Numbered from the stretch's first letter, positions 14,929 to 24,913 are shown. The stretch is DNA of 64,000 nucleotides from Saccharibacillus soli (GCA_002189105.1 NIOB01000001.1:558001-622000), one strand, 5' to 3'. Program-made: numbers and translations. The notes: generated from the letters alone by a model not told the origin.

Positions 14929-17169
14929 CTATTCGCCTTTTCCACGATTGGCGTGGGCAATCAGCTCGCGGTTCTCCCACAGCATGCTGCGCAGATTGGA
15001 CTTGGAACCTTGGATGATGAAAAAAGGCACGCCGGAAGCTTTCGCCAGCTCTACGCCTTCCCAATACGCACGATGCGAAGTGGAGGTGATAAGCAGGAAT
15101 AAGGCTTGGGCTTTACGCAGATCCGAAGCAATCAGATCCGGGCGTTCGCCATTTTCATGCACATAATGAGCGCCGCTTTCGACCACCACGTCCTCAAACC
15201 ATTTGCGCTGTCCGCCAAGCACAACGATGGTGCTGCCTTCCAGAAACGGTTCCGGCTTGGCTTTGCGGACTTCACGCTTGAGCTTGCCTGATGGCGAAGC
15301 TGGGCGCAGCGCGGATGGCTCCCTGCGCGGAATAGCGGATGGATCGGAGAAATCCCGATACACCCGAGCAAGACGGGCGACACTTTCTTCTTCGCCCACG
15401 TTGAAAATACATGGAGCGCCCTCGGCGGGACGCTGAATGTCCAGATCGCGCAGGTGAATGGGATAACGCCGCTCCGGGTCGTTCATGTCTACCGCATACC
15501 AGACGCCCTGTTCGTCTACTTCTACATACCCGTTGTACTGGCGAACCGGGGAGAAGGCGTCGTCGCCCTGGAACAGCAGCTCAATCTCATACTGCCCGAA
15601 GCCCTGTCCATCCTCGCGTGGGGTACACCAGACTTCCGCTTCATGTTGAAGCTGAAGTTTGTAGACCAGCGATTCCGTGATGTTGAACGTCTCGCCGTTC
15701 TCCAGCACGATGTAACCGCCGTGGTCGCGGCGGTGGAATGTACCGGCCTGGCCGGGTGCCGATGAAGCGGCGCCATCGGCCTCGAACTGCTCAAGCGCCT
15801 CGGCCATGTCCGGCGCTTCATTTGGACGGACTTCCGGCCGTATGGACTCGGCCGGGGATGATTGCCCGGACGCGGGCTGGGCGTCCGGCAGGTTCACTGG
15901 CACGCCGCGCAGCAGGCGGCGCCCGGCGGCATACGCATCGACCGCATCCAGCAGGTCGAGTGCGCGGCGCAGATGCGTCCGCGCCTCCAGATCGCCCGGC
16001 TCCTCGTCGCCGGGCAGAGCCGCTCCCGCTTCGCGGAGGTCGCGCCGCAGCAGCGCCGTAAACCGGCGGATGGCGGCTTCCGCCTCATCCTCGCCCGATT
16101 CAGCGGCCGGGCGAGGGGGCGCGGGCGCAGGCTCCGCCCGCAGGGTCGGCTCGGGAGCGTCGGAGCCGACCGGTTCGGCGCTGGAACGCGCCTCTTCAGC
16201 CGCCTTCTGCGCGGCGGCTTCCTCGGCCAGGCGCTGCGCCGACAGCAGTTCCGCTTCCAATCGGCTGCGCTCCTGCCGATGCTGACGCTTCAGTTCCGCG
16301 ACGCGCCCCGCCGCCGCTTCGCGTTCTTCGGCGAGGCTGCTGCTGCGCCGCCGCTCGCTCTCCAGTTCCCGCTCCAGCGTCGCAGACCGCTCTGCGTGTC
16401 TGTCCGCTTCGCGGCGGGCTTCAGCGGCTTCCTTCTCCAGCCGCTTCGCCCGTTCTTCCTCGCGCCGACCACGCTCTTCCAGCGCTTCGATCCGGCGGTT
16501 CAACTTCTCGATGCGGCGCTGCTCCGCCGTTTCGTTACGACTGGAGGTTTCATTTTCTCCCGGCGAAGCAGGCACCGCAGCTTCCGCAGTTCCTTGAGTC
16601 TCCGAGTCGTTTGCCTCACCAGCCGTACCCGCTGGAAGTAGAGGAGTTTTTTCCCATTCGACATGATTCGCAAGCTGTTCCAATCGTTCCTGGTCACGTT
16701 GAGTATGCCGGGCCTCGCCAGCGGGCGGCAGATAGAAATACAGCGCCCAATAACAGTGCCATTTGCCAAAGCGATTCACCCACTCCTCCGGAGCCTCATC
16801 CCAGGCTTCGGGAGTTAACGGATGGGGCTGGGCGGTAAGCAGTGGTTGAACTACAGTCATGAGCGTTTCCGCCAGCTTGCGGCGAAGTTCATGGCTGCCC
16901 CGGGCGTGGGCGATCAGATCACGAATTGACTTGGCGAACAGAGCTTCTGGCCACGCACGCGTACTTCGCCGAGCGAAAGGAAGTTCTAATAATTGTCCCA
17001 GCCTGCGCTTGGCGGGTTCATTCATCTCGCGTATCAAGGGGCCGATATGATGCAGCGGCAGCATCGTAATCCGGTCTTCGCCTAACTCTCCGACAGAACG
17101 GCCCTCCGAATCCGCAGATGGGGGGGTAGACGATGTTTTGGCATGAACGGCAGGTTTGATTCGTTTCAT
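14929..17169 (-). CDS. DUF2325 domain protein with long coiled coil
   Basis: The 746-residue product starts at 17169, where AAAAAGGAGGAGCTT precedes the ATG; an ATG at 17190 has no such site. Residues 1-180 form a helical domain. Residues 210-330 are a highly charged coiled coil (Arg/Glu/Ala). Residues 330-460 are an Ala/Pro/Glu-rich linker with high GC. Residues 490-610 form a beta-rich domain. Residues 650-740 match DUF2325 (STIVVLGGQRKWFEDVV, HRAYWEGVELAKASGVPFF), a small domain of unknown function with a nucleotide-fold look. No signal peptide. In head, coil and linker design it resembles the 7811-9913 product, but no sequence similarity is evident. Confidence 0.8.
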   Translation of the reverse strand: MKRIKPAVHAKTSSTPPSADSEGRSVGELGEDRITMLPLHHIGPLIREMNEPAKRRLGQLLELPFARRSTRAWPEALFAKSIRDLIAHARGSHELRRKLAETLMTVVQPLLTAQPHPLTPEAWDEAPEEWVNRFGKWHCYWALYFYLPPAGEARHTQRDQERLEQLANHVEWEKTPLLPAGTAGEANDSETQGTAEAAVPASPGENETSSRNETAEQRRIEKLNRRIEALEERGRREEERAKRLEKEAAEARREADRHAERSATLERELESERRRSSSLAEEREAAAGRVAELKRQHRQERSRLEAELLSAQRLAEEAAAQKAAEEARSSAEPVGSDAPEPTLRAEPAPAPPRPAAESGEDEAEAAIRRFTALLRRDLREAGAALPGDEEPGDLEARTHLRRALDLLDAVDAYAAGRRLLRGVPVNLPDAQPASGQSSPAESIRPEVRPNEAPDMAEALEQFEADGAASSAPGQAGTFHRRDHGGYIVLENGETFNITESLVYKLQLQHEAEVWCTPREDGQGFGQYEIELLFQGDDAFSPVRQYNGYVEVDEQGVWYAVDMNDPERRYPIHLRDLDIQRPAEGAPCIFNVGEEESVARLARVYRDFSDPSAIPRREPSALRPASPSGKLKREVRKAKPEPFLEGSTIVVLGGQRKWFEDVVVESGAHYVHENGERPDLIASDLRKAQALFLLITSTSHRAYWEGVELAKASGVPFFIIQGSKSNLRSMLWENRELIAHANRGKGE

Positions 17170-17444
17170 AAGCTCCTCCTTTTTGGGCATCCGGATCGAC
17201 GATATTCGGAACGAGTCGGTGATAGTTAAGATGATATGTAGAGGGATATGTTAAAATTGTTATGGATTTAACTATAGCCGACTCTTTGGAGATTTGCACG
17301 AGTTTCGACAATTTATACGACATTTTTCAACAAATTATATGAAAATATTCAGTTAATATTCAACTTTTATTTAACTTAAATTATATTATCTGGAATTTGT
17401 TTTTAAACGGTAATTTATGGTTTGCCAGCAGGCAAGGAGGCACC

Positions 17445-17480
17445 ATGCTGTTTTTGACCCGATTCCGAACGGCTTTTTAG
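17445..17480 (+). CDS. Possible 11-residue upstream peptide
   Basis: ATG at 17445 is preceded by GGCAAGGAGGCACC, a stronger ribosome binding site than that of the kinase gene itself. The peptide would be MLFLTRFRTAF, ending at TAG 17478-17480. It lies in the leader of the sensor kinase gene. It may be a leader peptide or chance; only the ribosome binding site argues for translation. Confidence 0.25.
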   Translation: MLFLTRFRTAF

Positions 17481-17573
17481 CCAATAATGAAGCTTTCGGC
17501 AAAAAGGAGCGATAAGAACGTCGAAATTTGGGTAAGACATAAGAATAAGAATTTCGTGCAGACAGGTCTGATT

Positions 17574-17611
17574 AAAGGAATGTTTGACTAAAGGAATGTT
17601 TGACTAAAGGA
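17574..17611 (+). repeat. 16-bp tandem duplication carrying the Shine-Dalgarno
   Basis: AAAGGAATGTTTGACT occurs twice in a row (17574-17589 and 17590-17605), followed by AAAGGA. AAAGGA thus appears three times before the kinase start, at 16-base intervals. Confidence 0.85.
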
Positions 17612-17613
17612 GA

Positions 17614-20600
17614 ATGAATGTGACACCGCCTTATACGCCGAACCTATCCGTGTATACACGCATGTACAACAAAATATCGACAGGTGTCCTGATTCTGAGT
17701 CCAGAGGGAAACTGTCTGTCCGCTAATCCGGCGATGGATCGTATTTTCGGCTATGGCTGTGAAGATTTTCTGGGCAACGGCTACCTGAATCTGCTGCGTG
17801 GAGAGAATGACAGTGCACTCGATCTGCTGGATTCATTTTCCGAATGGCTGAAGGCGCCTCATCCGTTTGGCCCTGTTGAGGTTCGGCTGGCGCGACGCGA
17901 CGGCGAAGTCGTATGGGTTGAAATAGAATGTGAACTCCCATCGGAGGAGCAGGGCGACGTTATGCTGGTCTACGTGAATGACGTATCGAAGCAGCAGATC
18001 ACGAGCGACGACCAACAAGGCCGAACCCGGGAGATTTACAAGCTGATTACCCAAAATACGCCGGATATGATCTCGTTCAGCAAACCGGACGGTACGCTGC
18101 TCTACGTGTCCCCATCCGTTGAACGAACACTTGGCTATACGTCAGAAGAGATGCTGGGACGCAATCGGACGGCGTTCTACCATTCGGGAGACGCGACCAA
18201 GATGCAGATCGAAGGGACCCTCTTCGCGGAGAATGAGAACTTTGAACGACGGGTGCTCCATAAGGATGGCAGTGTTCGTTGGGTGGATACTTCCTTCCGT
18301 CTCATCCGCGATCCGGAAGGGAACGTCAATCGGGTGCTGGTTATTGCCCGTGACATCACACAGCGCAAGATGAATGATATTGTATTGGCCAAGGCTCAAC
18401 AGATGGCGAGCATCGGGTCATGGCATTGGGATCTTCCCCAAGATAAGCTGTTCTTCTCCAGAGAACTTCAGGAAATCTTCGACTACACCCTCCGTCCGGT
18501 GATCTCCGACGTTGAAGAGTTTGTGCGCATGGTTCACCCAGAAGACCGCCAGAGAGTGACAAAGAGAATACGCGGAGCCACAACAGAAGGTCTGGCAGGA
18601 GAAATGACCTATCGCATCTGTCTGCCGGGCAACAGGGAGAAAACAGTCTTTGGTGTATGGGAAGTTTCCAAGGACAGCATGACCGGAGAGCCGCTTCAGA
18701 TCATTGGTATCATGCAGGATGTCACGGAGCGGGTACGGATCGACGAGAAGCTTCGCAGCAGTGAAAGTCGCTATCGCTCCTTGTTCCAGAACCACAACTC
18801 CGGCATTATCTCTATGGATATGAAAGGCCGCATCCTCGATGTCAACCCCGCTATGGAGGCGCTCAGCGGATACACCCGAGAACAGATGCAGCGCCTGCGG
18901 CTTGGCATCCTCCAGCCCAAAGAATTTACGGCGGTGTCACGCAAGCACTTCCAGGCGGCTCGCAGCGGCGAATCCCGTGTCTTCGAGACGTCCTTCTATC
19001 GCCGCGATGGTCAGCTCAGGCACATTAGTGTAGCCTATGTGCCAATTGGATCGAAGAAGGCACAAAGTGGAGTCTATTCGATCATTACTGACATTACAGA
19101 GCGCAAACAGTACATTTCCCAAATCGAAGCCCTGAGTTACCAACATTCCCTGCTGCTTAACACGGTATCGGAAGGCATCATGGGCTTCGACACGGAGGGG
19201 CGAATCATGTTCACCAATCCGGCGGCTTCCTCCATGTTGGGTTATGAAGGCGGCGAAGCTGTCGGCCGCTCTTATAAGGAAATGATGCATCAGGCGCAAA
19301 CTCAGGACAGCGTCTATCAGCCAGGAGGTATGGAGATGCTGGACGCCCTGGTATCGGGCACTTCCCATGCCCAGCCTGAGGCGGTATTCTGGCGGAAGGA
19401 TGGAGGCACATTCCTGGCCTCCTACCAGATTACGCCGATTTTGGATCGGGGAGAGCGGCGCGGTGCCGTGCTCGTATTCCGCGATGTGACGGGCGAGAAG
19501 GAGATTATTCGGGCCAAAGAATCCGCAGAACGTGCGGATCGTGCCAAGTCCGAATTCCTCTCGATCGTGAGCCATGAGCTGCGTACGCCGATGAACGGAA
19601 TCATCGGCATGACCGAGCTGCTGCGCGACACAGAGCTGGCCGAGGAGCAGCAGCAGTACGTCAGCATCATTCAGGAGAGCAGCCACGCGCTGCTCAAGAT
19701 CCTCAACGAGATTCTGGACATCAGCAAGATTGAAGCAGGGCGGATGGAGATTGAACCGCAGCCGGTGGAGCTGCGTGATATGCTGAACAACGTGCTGCAT
19801 CTGTTCATGCCTCGCGCCAATGAAAAAGGACTTGCGCTTAAATTTGCAGCCGATGAGACGGTGCATCGTCTTCCTGAGGTTGTGATTGCAGACCGTGAAC
19901 GGCTGCGGCAGGTTCTGATTAATCTGGTGGGCAACGCCATCAAATTTACGGAGCAGGGCAGCGTCACTTTATCCGTGTCGCCGCGAGCTTTCCGTGCGCC
20001 GAATGAGATCTGGCTGGAATTTGCCGTTAGGGATACGGGCATCGGAATCGCGGGCGACAAGCAGCATCAATTATTCCAGCCCTTCTCCCAGCTGCATCCG
20101 ATTCTGAACCGCAAGTATGGAGGTACCGGACTGGGCCTATCGATCAGCCGCAAGCTGGTTGAACTGATGGGCGGGACGATTTCGGTGGACAGCGAAGAAG
20201 GAGAAGGTGCTACTTTCCGCTTCCTGCTGCGCTTCCTGCTTCCGGATTCGGAAGGAGAACGGTTCGCAGATCTGGCTTCAGACACCGAACCGGAGGAAGC
20301 AGAGACAGACTCGGGTGGAGAAACACCGACCCTTGACCCGCGCAAAGACCTGCGTATTCTGGTTGCCGAGGATCATCCGGTGAACCGCAGAGTGCTGGAG
20401 GCGATGTTAGGTCGCCTGGGCTTCCGTTCAGATGCGGCGGAAAATGGGGAGCAGGCCGTACGTATGGCTCTTACCCAGCATTATGACCTGATCTTTATGG
20501 ACGTCCAGATGCCTGAAGTGGATGGGATCGAAGCAGCGGCACGTATTCGTACCCAGCTCCCACCGGGTCGCACGCCGCTGATCGTGGGCGTGAGTGCCTT

Positions 20601-20757
20601 CGTGCGTCAGGAAGACATTGAACGCTGTCTGGCCGGAGGGATGAACGACTTTATCGGCAAACCTGTTGTCGCTTCGGAAGTAGAACGGGTACTGGAAGAC
20701 GCCCGGCTGCTGGCACACAGTCGGGAGCCCAAACCTTCCAATTCGGAGAGTGGATAA
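17614..20757 (+). CDS. Cytoplasmic multi-PAS hybrid sensor histidine kinase
   Basis: A protein of up to 1047 residues. ATG 17614 sits only one base after AAGGAG; GTG 17620 (codon 3) has better spacing and may be the real start. Five PAS domains occupy roughly residues 15-120, 140-250, 255-370, 385-500 and 505-630. HisKA follows with phosphoacceptor His654 in SHELRTPMNG, then an HATPase_c domain (N box NLVGNAIKF, G boxes DTGIGI and GGTGLGLSI). A C-terminal receiver domain has Asp963 in FMDVQMPEVDG. No membrane segment is present, so it senses cytoplasmic signals. No partner regulator or phosphotransfer gene is adjacent. Confidence 0.93.
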   Translation: MNVTPPYTPNLSVYTRMYNKISTGVLILSPEGNCLSANPAMDRIFGYGCEDFLGNGYLNLLRGENDSALDLLDSFSEWLKAPHPFGPVEVRLARRDGEVVWVEIECELPSEEQGDVMLVYVNDVSKQQITSDDQQGRTREIYKLITQNTPDMISFSKPDGTLLYVSPSVERTLGYTSEEMLGRNRTAFYHSGDATKMQIEGTLFAENENFERRVLHKDGSVRWVDTSFRLIRDPEGNVNRVLVIARDITQRKMNDIVLAKAQQMASIGSWHWDLPQDKLFFSRELQEIFDYTLRPVISDVEEFVRMVHPEDRQRVTKRIRGATTEGLAGEMTYRICLPGNREKTVFGVWEVSKDSMTGEPLQIIGIMQDVTERVRIDEKLRSSESRYRSLFQNHNSGIISMDMKGRILDVNPAMEALSGYTREQMQRLRLGILQPKEFTAVSRKHFQAARSGESRVFETSFYRRDGQLRHISVAYVPIGSKKAQSGVYSIITDITERKQYISQIEALSYQHSLLLNTVSEGIMGFDTEGRIMFTNPAASSMLGYEGGEAVGRSYKEMMHQAQTQDSVYQPGGMEMLDALVSGTSHAQPEAVFWRKDGGTFLASYQITPILDRGERRGAVLVFRDVTGEKEIIRAKESAERADRAKSEFLSIVSHELRTPMNGIIGMTELLRDTELAEEQQQYVSIIQESSHALLKILNEILDISKIEAGRMEIEPQPVELRDMLNNVLHLFMPRANEKGLALKFAADETVHRLPEVVIADRERLRQVLINLVGNAIKFTEQGSVTLSVSPRAFRAPNEIWLEFAVRDTGIGIAGDKQHQLFQPFSQLHPILNRKYGGTGLGLSISRKLVELMGGTISVDSEEGEGATFRFLLRFLLPDSEGERFADLASDTEPEEAETDSGGETPTLDPRKDLRILVAEDHPVNRRVLEAMLGRLGFRSDAAENGEQAVRMALTQHYDLIFMDVQMPEVDGIEAAARIRTQLPPGRTPLIVGVSAFVRQEDIERCLAGGMNDFIGKPVVASEVERVLEDARLLAHSREPKPSNSESG

Positions 20758-20821
20758 ATGTTCTGCCGTATGATGAACAGTCCCTAAGCAGATCGACTGG
20801 AAGAGATTCATTGGACAAAAT

Positions 20822-20866
20822 CACCCTTGTTTTCGCGCATACGAGGCGAAAGCAGGGTTTTTTTGT
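20822..20866 (+). terminator. Rho-independent terminator
   Basis: CACCCTTGTTTTCGC pairs with GCGAAAGCAGGGT (two internal mismatches), followed by T7. It closes the kinase transcript. Confidence 0.85.
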
Positions 20867-20944
20867 GTGGAGAGCGTATGATTTTTCCAATTTAAGCAAC
20901 ATTCATGATTTTCTGCACGTTGTTAGGGGAAAGGAGGGCAGAAG

Positions 20945-22243
20945 ATGAATAGGTGGCATCAATCGAAGAAGGCTTATTTCTGGATGGGAGGATTGGCAGT
21001 GGCTTCGCTGTTGGCATCCGTGTCTGGCTGTTCCGGCGGGGGAGATCGGCTGGGAGAGGAAGCGGCTCCTTCCAATGAAGGAAAGGTTGACGCGCAGATC
21101 GTCTCGGCCATGAATCGCTTTGCGATAAATGTCTACGAAAATGTTGCAAAAGACAATAAGGAGAGCGAGTCGGGCGGCAATCGCATGTTCTCTCCGGCCG
21201 GTTTGACATTTGTTTTATCGATGCTCAAGAGCGGAGCGGCAGGGGAGACGGCGCTGCAAATGGAGAAGGCCATGCAGGTGGGCAGTCACTCCGTGGAATC
21301 CTGGGATGCCGGGCAAAGCGTGCTGATGGATCATCTGCGTACGGCTGATCCTTCAATTCAATTGAAGATTGCCGATTCGCTCTGGAGTCGGAAAGGATGG
21401 AAGCTGAACTCAAGTTACGTACAGCAAATGAACCAACAGTACGACGCTCAGGTTCAGTCACTTGATTTTGAGGCAGCGAATGTGGTGGAGGTGCTCAATC
21501 AGTGGGCATCCGACCATACGGACGGAAAAATCACGCAGATCATCGATCAGCCTCTGCCTGGGGAAGCCCGCTTGATGGTCATGAACGCCATGTATTTTAA
21601 GGGGAATTGGACAGAGCCGTTTGGCGTGGAAATGACAGCGGATCAGTCCTTCCAGCTTGCGGGTGGCCGCCATATCCAGGTGCCGATGATGGTACAGCAG
21701 GGAAGATATGATTATCTGGATGGCGAAGGTTTTCAGGCTGTTCGCTTGCCTTACGGTGAATCAGGAGACATGGGGATGATTCTTGCGCTGCCGGACGAAG
21801 ATCATTCCCTTGAGGAATTTCTGAAGACTCAGCTTCCGCAGTTCAACACATGGAAGACCCAACTGTCTGAGATGCCGGGCGAGATCGGGCTGCCCAGATT
21901 CCAAATCCAAGATGAGCTGACGCTTAATGAGGTGCTCAAGCAGCAGGGCATGTTCGCCCTATTTGATGCTTCGCAGGCGGATCTGAGCGGTCTTGCTTCA
22001 GATGTGGGTCAAGGTGACCTCTATGTGAGTTACGTGAAGCAGAATACGTATCTCGATGTTCATGAAAAAGGTACGGAAGCGGCGGCGGTCACGATTGCAG
22101 CCGTTGAAGCCGGAGCGGCGCCTACGAAACCCATCCAGACGTTTACCATGAAGCTGAATCGTCCTTTTTTCTTCGCCATCACCGATCGGAAGACGGGATT
22201 GATCTTGTTCATAGGCGAAGTGCGGAACCCGGCGACTTCTTGA
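20945..22243 (+). CDS. Lipoprotein serpin (first of two)
   Basis: The 432-residue product starts at ATG 20945, with AAAGGAGGGC upstream. Residues 1-29 are a lipoprotein signal with lipobox VSGC. The rest is a full serpin fold (NRMFSPAGLTFVLSML, NAMYFKGNW, LPRFQI, MKLNRPFFFAI). The hinge of the reactive-centre loop is KGTEAAAVT, with small residues at P12-P10 as in inhibitory serpins. Counting from P15 Gly puts P1-P1' at Gly-Ala (inferred). It should sit on the cell surface as a suicide inhibitor of a serine or cysteine protease. The tandem copy at 22325 suggests a duplicated pair. Confidence 0.93.
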   Translation: MNRWHQSKKAYFWMGGLAVASLLASVSGCSGGGDRLGEEAAPSNEGKVDAQIVSAMNRFAINVYENVAKDNKESESGGNRMFSPAGLTFVLSMLKSGAAGETALQMEKAMQVGSHSVESWDAGQSVLMDHLRTADPSIQLKIADSLWSRKGWKLNSSYVQQMNQQYDAQVQSLDFEAANVVEVLNQWASDHTDGKITQIIDQPLPGEARLMVMNAMYFKGNWTEPFGVEMTADQSFQLAGGRHIQVPMMVQQGRYDYLDGEGFQAVRLPYGESGDMGMILALPDEDHSLEEFLKTQLPQFNTWKTQLSEMPGEIGLPRFQIQDELTLNEVLKQQGMFALFDASQADLSGLASDVGQGDLYVSYVKQNTYLDVHEKGTEAAAVTIAAVEAGAAPTKPIQTFTMKLNRPFFFAITDRKTGLILFIGEVRNPATS

Positions 22244-22324
22244 CAAGAGGAGCAGTCTGCTGCATCAGCGTTGGATCAAGGCGGCGCTGAGCGCATCCAA
22301 CCGACAAAAGGGGGTCAATCCAAG

Positions 22325-23665
22325 ATGAATAGAGAAAAGAAAAGTCAGATGTTGAATAATCAACCGTCCAAACGGAACGGTAGATATAAACGGGGCGGGA
22401 AGGCGCTGCTGCTGTCCGCTCTGCTGGTCGTGACGGCCGGCTGCTCCACGGACGGGGGGCGTTCCTCGGATCAGGATTCCCATCATACTTCTTATACGGC
22501 TGAAGATGCCAATCCCAAATTGTCTGCGTCAATGAATGAATTTGCGCTTGATTTCTATGGGCAGCTCAAGACGAACCCTGGTGAGGAGCGACCGGGTGCT
22601 AACCGGATGGTCTCACCTGCCGGACTTGCGATTGCGCTGTCGATGCTCAAGGGCGGCGCGGCAGGTGACACAGCCAAAGAGATGGAAGAGACGCTCAAGC
22701 TCAGTGGAATATCCGCCGAGCAGTTGGACCAGGGCCAGATGATTCTGCGAGATCTGCTGCTCGGTTCCGACTCTTCTGTACAGATGAAGATGGCCAATTC
22801 GATCTGGAGTCGGGATGGGTTCAAGCTGGATGATGATTATGTCAAACGGATGGAAAAAAGCTATGATGCCCAGATTCAGGCGCTTAATTTTGCTTCCCCC
22901 AAGGCGGCTGAGACGATGAATCAATGGGCTTCCGAACATACGGCTGGCAAGATCACGGAGGTCGTCGAAGCCCCGATCAGCGATCAAGCCGTTCTATTTC
23001 TGATGAACGCGATGTATTTCAAAGGGGATTGGACCGACAAGTTTGAGAAGTCGCTTACGGAGAGCAAGCCCTTTTACCCTGCGGATGGCAAGGAGATCCA
23101 GGTGCCGACCATGCAGCAGTCGGGCGATTACGATTATCTGGATGGCGATGGCTTCCAGGCGGTTCGGCTGCCTTATGGCGAGAAGAAGAACTTCGGCATG
23201 CTGCTCGCCCTGCCTGATGAGGACAGCTCCCTGGAACAGTTCCTCGCTTCCCAACTGCCCAAGTTTACGGCATGGAGTCAAGAACTCAAGGACTCTCCAG
23301 GTTCTGTCGAACTGCCCAGGTTCAAGTTGGGCGACAGCCTTCAGTTGGCTGATGCACTCAAGACGCTGGGGATGCCAACGGTCTTTGACCCGTCACGCGC
23401 CGATTTAAGCGGTTTGTCGCCTGGCGTGAAGCCGGGTGATCTGTTCGTCAGTTATGTGAAGCAGGATACGTATATTGAGGTGAATGAAGAGGGCACGGAA
23501 GCGGCGGCCGTTACCAGCATAGCGGTCGAGACGAGCGCTGCGCCACTCGAGCCTGATCCACCTTTTGAGATGAAGCTGAATCGACCGTTCTTCTTTGCCA
23601 TCACGGATAAGACGACAGGGCTGATTGTCTTCATGGGCGAGGTGGGCAATCCGTTGGAAAGTTAG
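22325..23665 (+). CDS. Lipoprotein serpin (second of two)
   Basis: The 446-residue product starts at ATG 22325, with AGGGGGT about 10 bases upstream; a longer frame from 22271 has no ribosome binding site. The signal has a basic n-region (KRNGRYKRGGK) and a lipobox near TAGC. The serpin domain is clearly homologous to the first copy along its length. The hinge is EGTEAAAVT; the loop differs after it (SIAVETSAAPLEPDPP), giving a predicted P1-P1' of Ser-Ala. Loop length matches copy one, so divergence is by substitution. The gap to the first copy is 81 bases with no terminator, so they are probably co-transcribed. Confidence 0.93.
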   Translation: MNREKKSQMLNNQPSKRNGRYKRGGKALLLSALLVVTAGCSTDGGRSSDQDSHHTSYTAEDANPKLSASMNEFALDFYGQLKTNPGEERPGANRMVSPAGLAIALSMLKGGAAGDTAKEMEETLKLSGISAEQLDQGQMILRDLLLGSDSSVQMKMANSIWSRDGFKLDDDYVKRMEKSYDAQIQALNFASPKAAETMNQWASEHTAGKITEVVEAPISDQAVLFLMNAMYFKGDWTDKFEKSLTESKPFYPADGKEIQVPTMQQSGDYDYLDGDGFQAVRLPYGEKKNFGMLLALPDEDSSLEQFLASQLPKFTAWSQELKDSPGSVELPRFKLGDSLQLADALKTLGMPTVFDPSRADLSGLSPGVKPGDLFVSYVKQDTYIEVNEEGTEAAAVTSIAVETSAAPLEPDPPFEMKLNRPFFFAITDKTTGLIVFMGEVGNPLES

Positions 23666-23711
23666 GCTGTGCACGACATCATCAGGCCCGGCAAGTCAAA
23701 GAGGAACACCA

Positions 23712-23756
23712 AAAAGCTCCATGCAGCGGATCGGATGATCCGGGCATGGAGCTTTT
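23712..23756. terminator. Bidirectional terminator
   Basis: AAAAGCTCCATGC pairs perfectly with GCATGGAGCTTTT. It lies between the second serpin gene and the convergent DAHP synthase gene. Confidence 0.88.
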
Positions 23757-23833
23757 GAATGTCCAATTGGGGCAAGCCCAACTCTTAACAAGAAATGCTT
23801 ACGCGGCCTGAACCGCGATGGATGACGGCGACA

Positions 23834-24913
23834 TTAAGCGCGAGGTCCGAACAGGCCGGATTTCTTGAGGCCATCCCAGAACGCGTTGAACTGCGGAATG
23901 TCGAGCTGCTGCGCAGCATCGGACAGCGCCGTCTGTGGATCTGGATGCACTTCGATCATGATGCCGTCTGCACCGGCAGCCAGAGCAGCTTTGGCACAAG
24001 GCAGCATGATGTCTTTGCGGCCTGTGGAGTGCGTCACATCGACCATAACCGGCAGGTGCGTCTCCTGTTTGAGCAGTGGAACCGCCGAGATGTCGAGGGT
24101 GTTGCGGGTTGCTTTTTCATAAGTGCGGATACCGCGTTCGATCAGCATGATCTGTTCGTTACCGCTAACCATGATGTATTCAGCCGCATGGATGAACTCA
24201 TCCAGCGTAGCCGACAGACCGCGCTTGAGCAGCACTGGAATCTTGGCTCCGCCCACTTCCTTGAGCAGCTCGAAGTTGTGCATGTTGCGTGCGCCAATCT
24301 GGATGACGTCGATGTAATCCGCTGCGATCTCGATGTGCGAAGGGTGCACGATCTCGCTGATGGTCGCCAGGCCGAACTCGTCCGCCACTTCCTTCAGCAG
24401 CTTCAGGCCGTCGAGACCCATGCCCTGGAAGTCGTAAGGGGAAGTTCTTGGCTTGAACGCACCGCCGCGCATCACCGTAATGCCGGCGTCTTTAAGCGCT
24501 TTGGCAACCGTACGCAGCTGTTCACGCGATTCGATCGAGCAAGGACCCGCAACGAGAATCGGGCTTGGTGTGCCGACTTCCACGCCTTTGAACTTGACGA
24601 TGGTGTCTTCCGGGCGTTTTTTGCGGCTGACGAGCAGTTGACGTTTGTGGTCTTCCTGCTGAATGTTCAGCGACGCCTTGAAGATTTCTTTGAACAGATG
24701 TTTGAGCGTGCTGTCCGAGAAAGGACCCTTGTTCAGTCCGGTTACACGATCGAGAATTTCTTTTTCGCGCTCGGGATCGAACTTCGGTACGCCCTGATTT
24801 TCTTTGGCTTGGCCGATTTGGTGAACCAGTTCAGCGCGTTTGCTAAGCAGTTCCAGAAGCTGAGAGTCGATCTCGTCAACGCTCGTCCGCAGTTGTTCCA
24901 AGGTTTCGTTCAT
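23834..24913 (-). CDS. aroG: Bifunctional chorismate mutase / DAHP synthase
   Basis: The 359-residue enzyme starts at 24913 with AAAGGAG about 11 bases upstream. Residues 1-85 are an AroQ-type chorismate mutase domain ([19 protein letters not shown]). Residues 105-355 are a type I-beta DAHP synthase with GPCSIES and the [11 protein letters not shown] region. The synthase condenses phosphoenolpyruvate and erythrose 4-phosphate, the first step of aromatic amino acid synthesis. The fused mutase domain acts in Bacillus as the sensor for prephenate/chorismate feedback. The gene has a promoter about 200 bases upstream, so the leader is long. In Bacillus the gene is also called aroA(G) or aroA. Confidence 0.95.
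   Translation of the reverse strand: MNETLEQLRTSVDEIDSQLLELLSKRAELVHQIGQAKENQGVPKFDPEREKEILDRVTGLNKGPFSDSTLKHLFKEIFKASLNIQQEDHKRQLLVSRKKRPEDTIVKFKGVEVGTPSPILVAGPCSIESREQLRTVAKALKDAGITVMRGGAFKPRTSPYDFQGMGLDGLKLLKEVADEFGLATISEIVHPSHIEIAADYIDVIQIGARNMHNFELLKEVGGAKIPVLLKRGLSATLDEFIHAAEYIMVSGNEQIMLIERGIRTYEKATRNTLDISAVPLLKQETHLPVMVDVTHSTGRKDIMLPCAKAALAAGADGIMIEVHPDPQTALSDAAQQLDIPQFNAFWDGLKKSGLFGPRA

Larger units (their letters stand above)
17170..17613. promoter_or_regulatory. AT-rich divergent promoter region
   Basis: This 444-base region lies between the DUF2325 gene and the sensor kinase gene. On the plus strand TTCAAC (17359-17364), a 17-base spacer and TATATT (17382-17387) make a plausible promoter. 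The resulting leader of about 220 nt holds an 11-codon frame at 17445-17480 and a 16-bp tandem duplication at 17574-17611. No clear minus-strand promoter was found. Confidence 0.45.
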
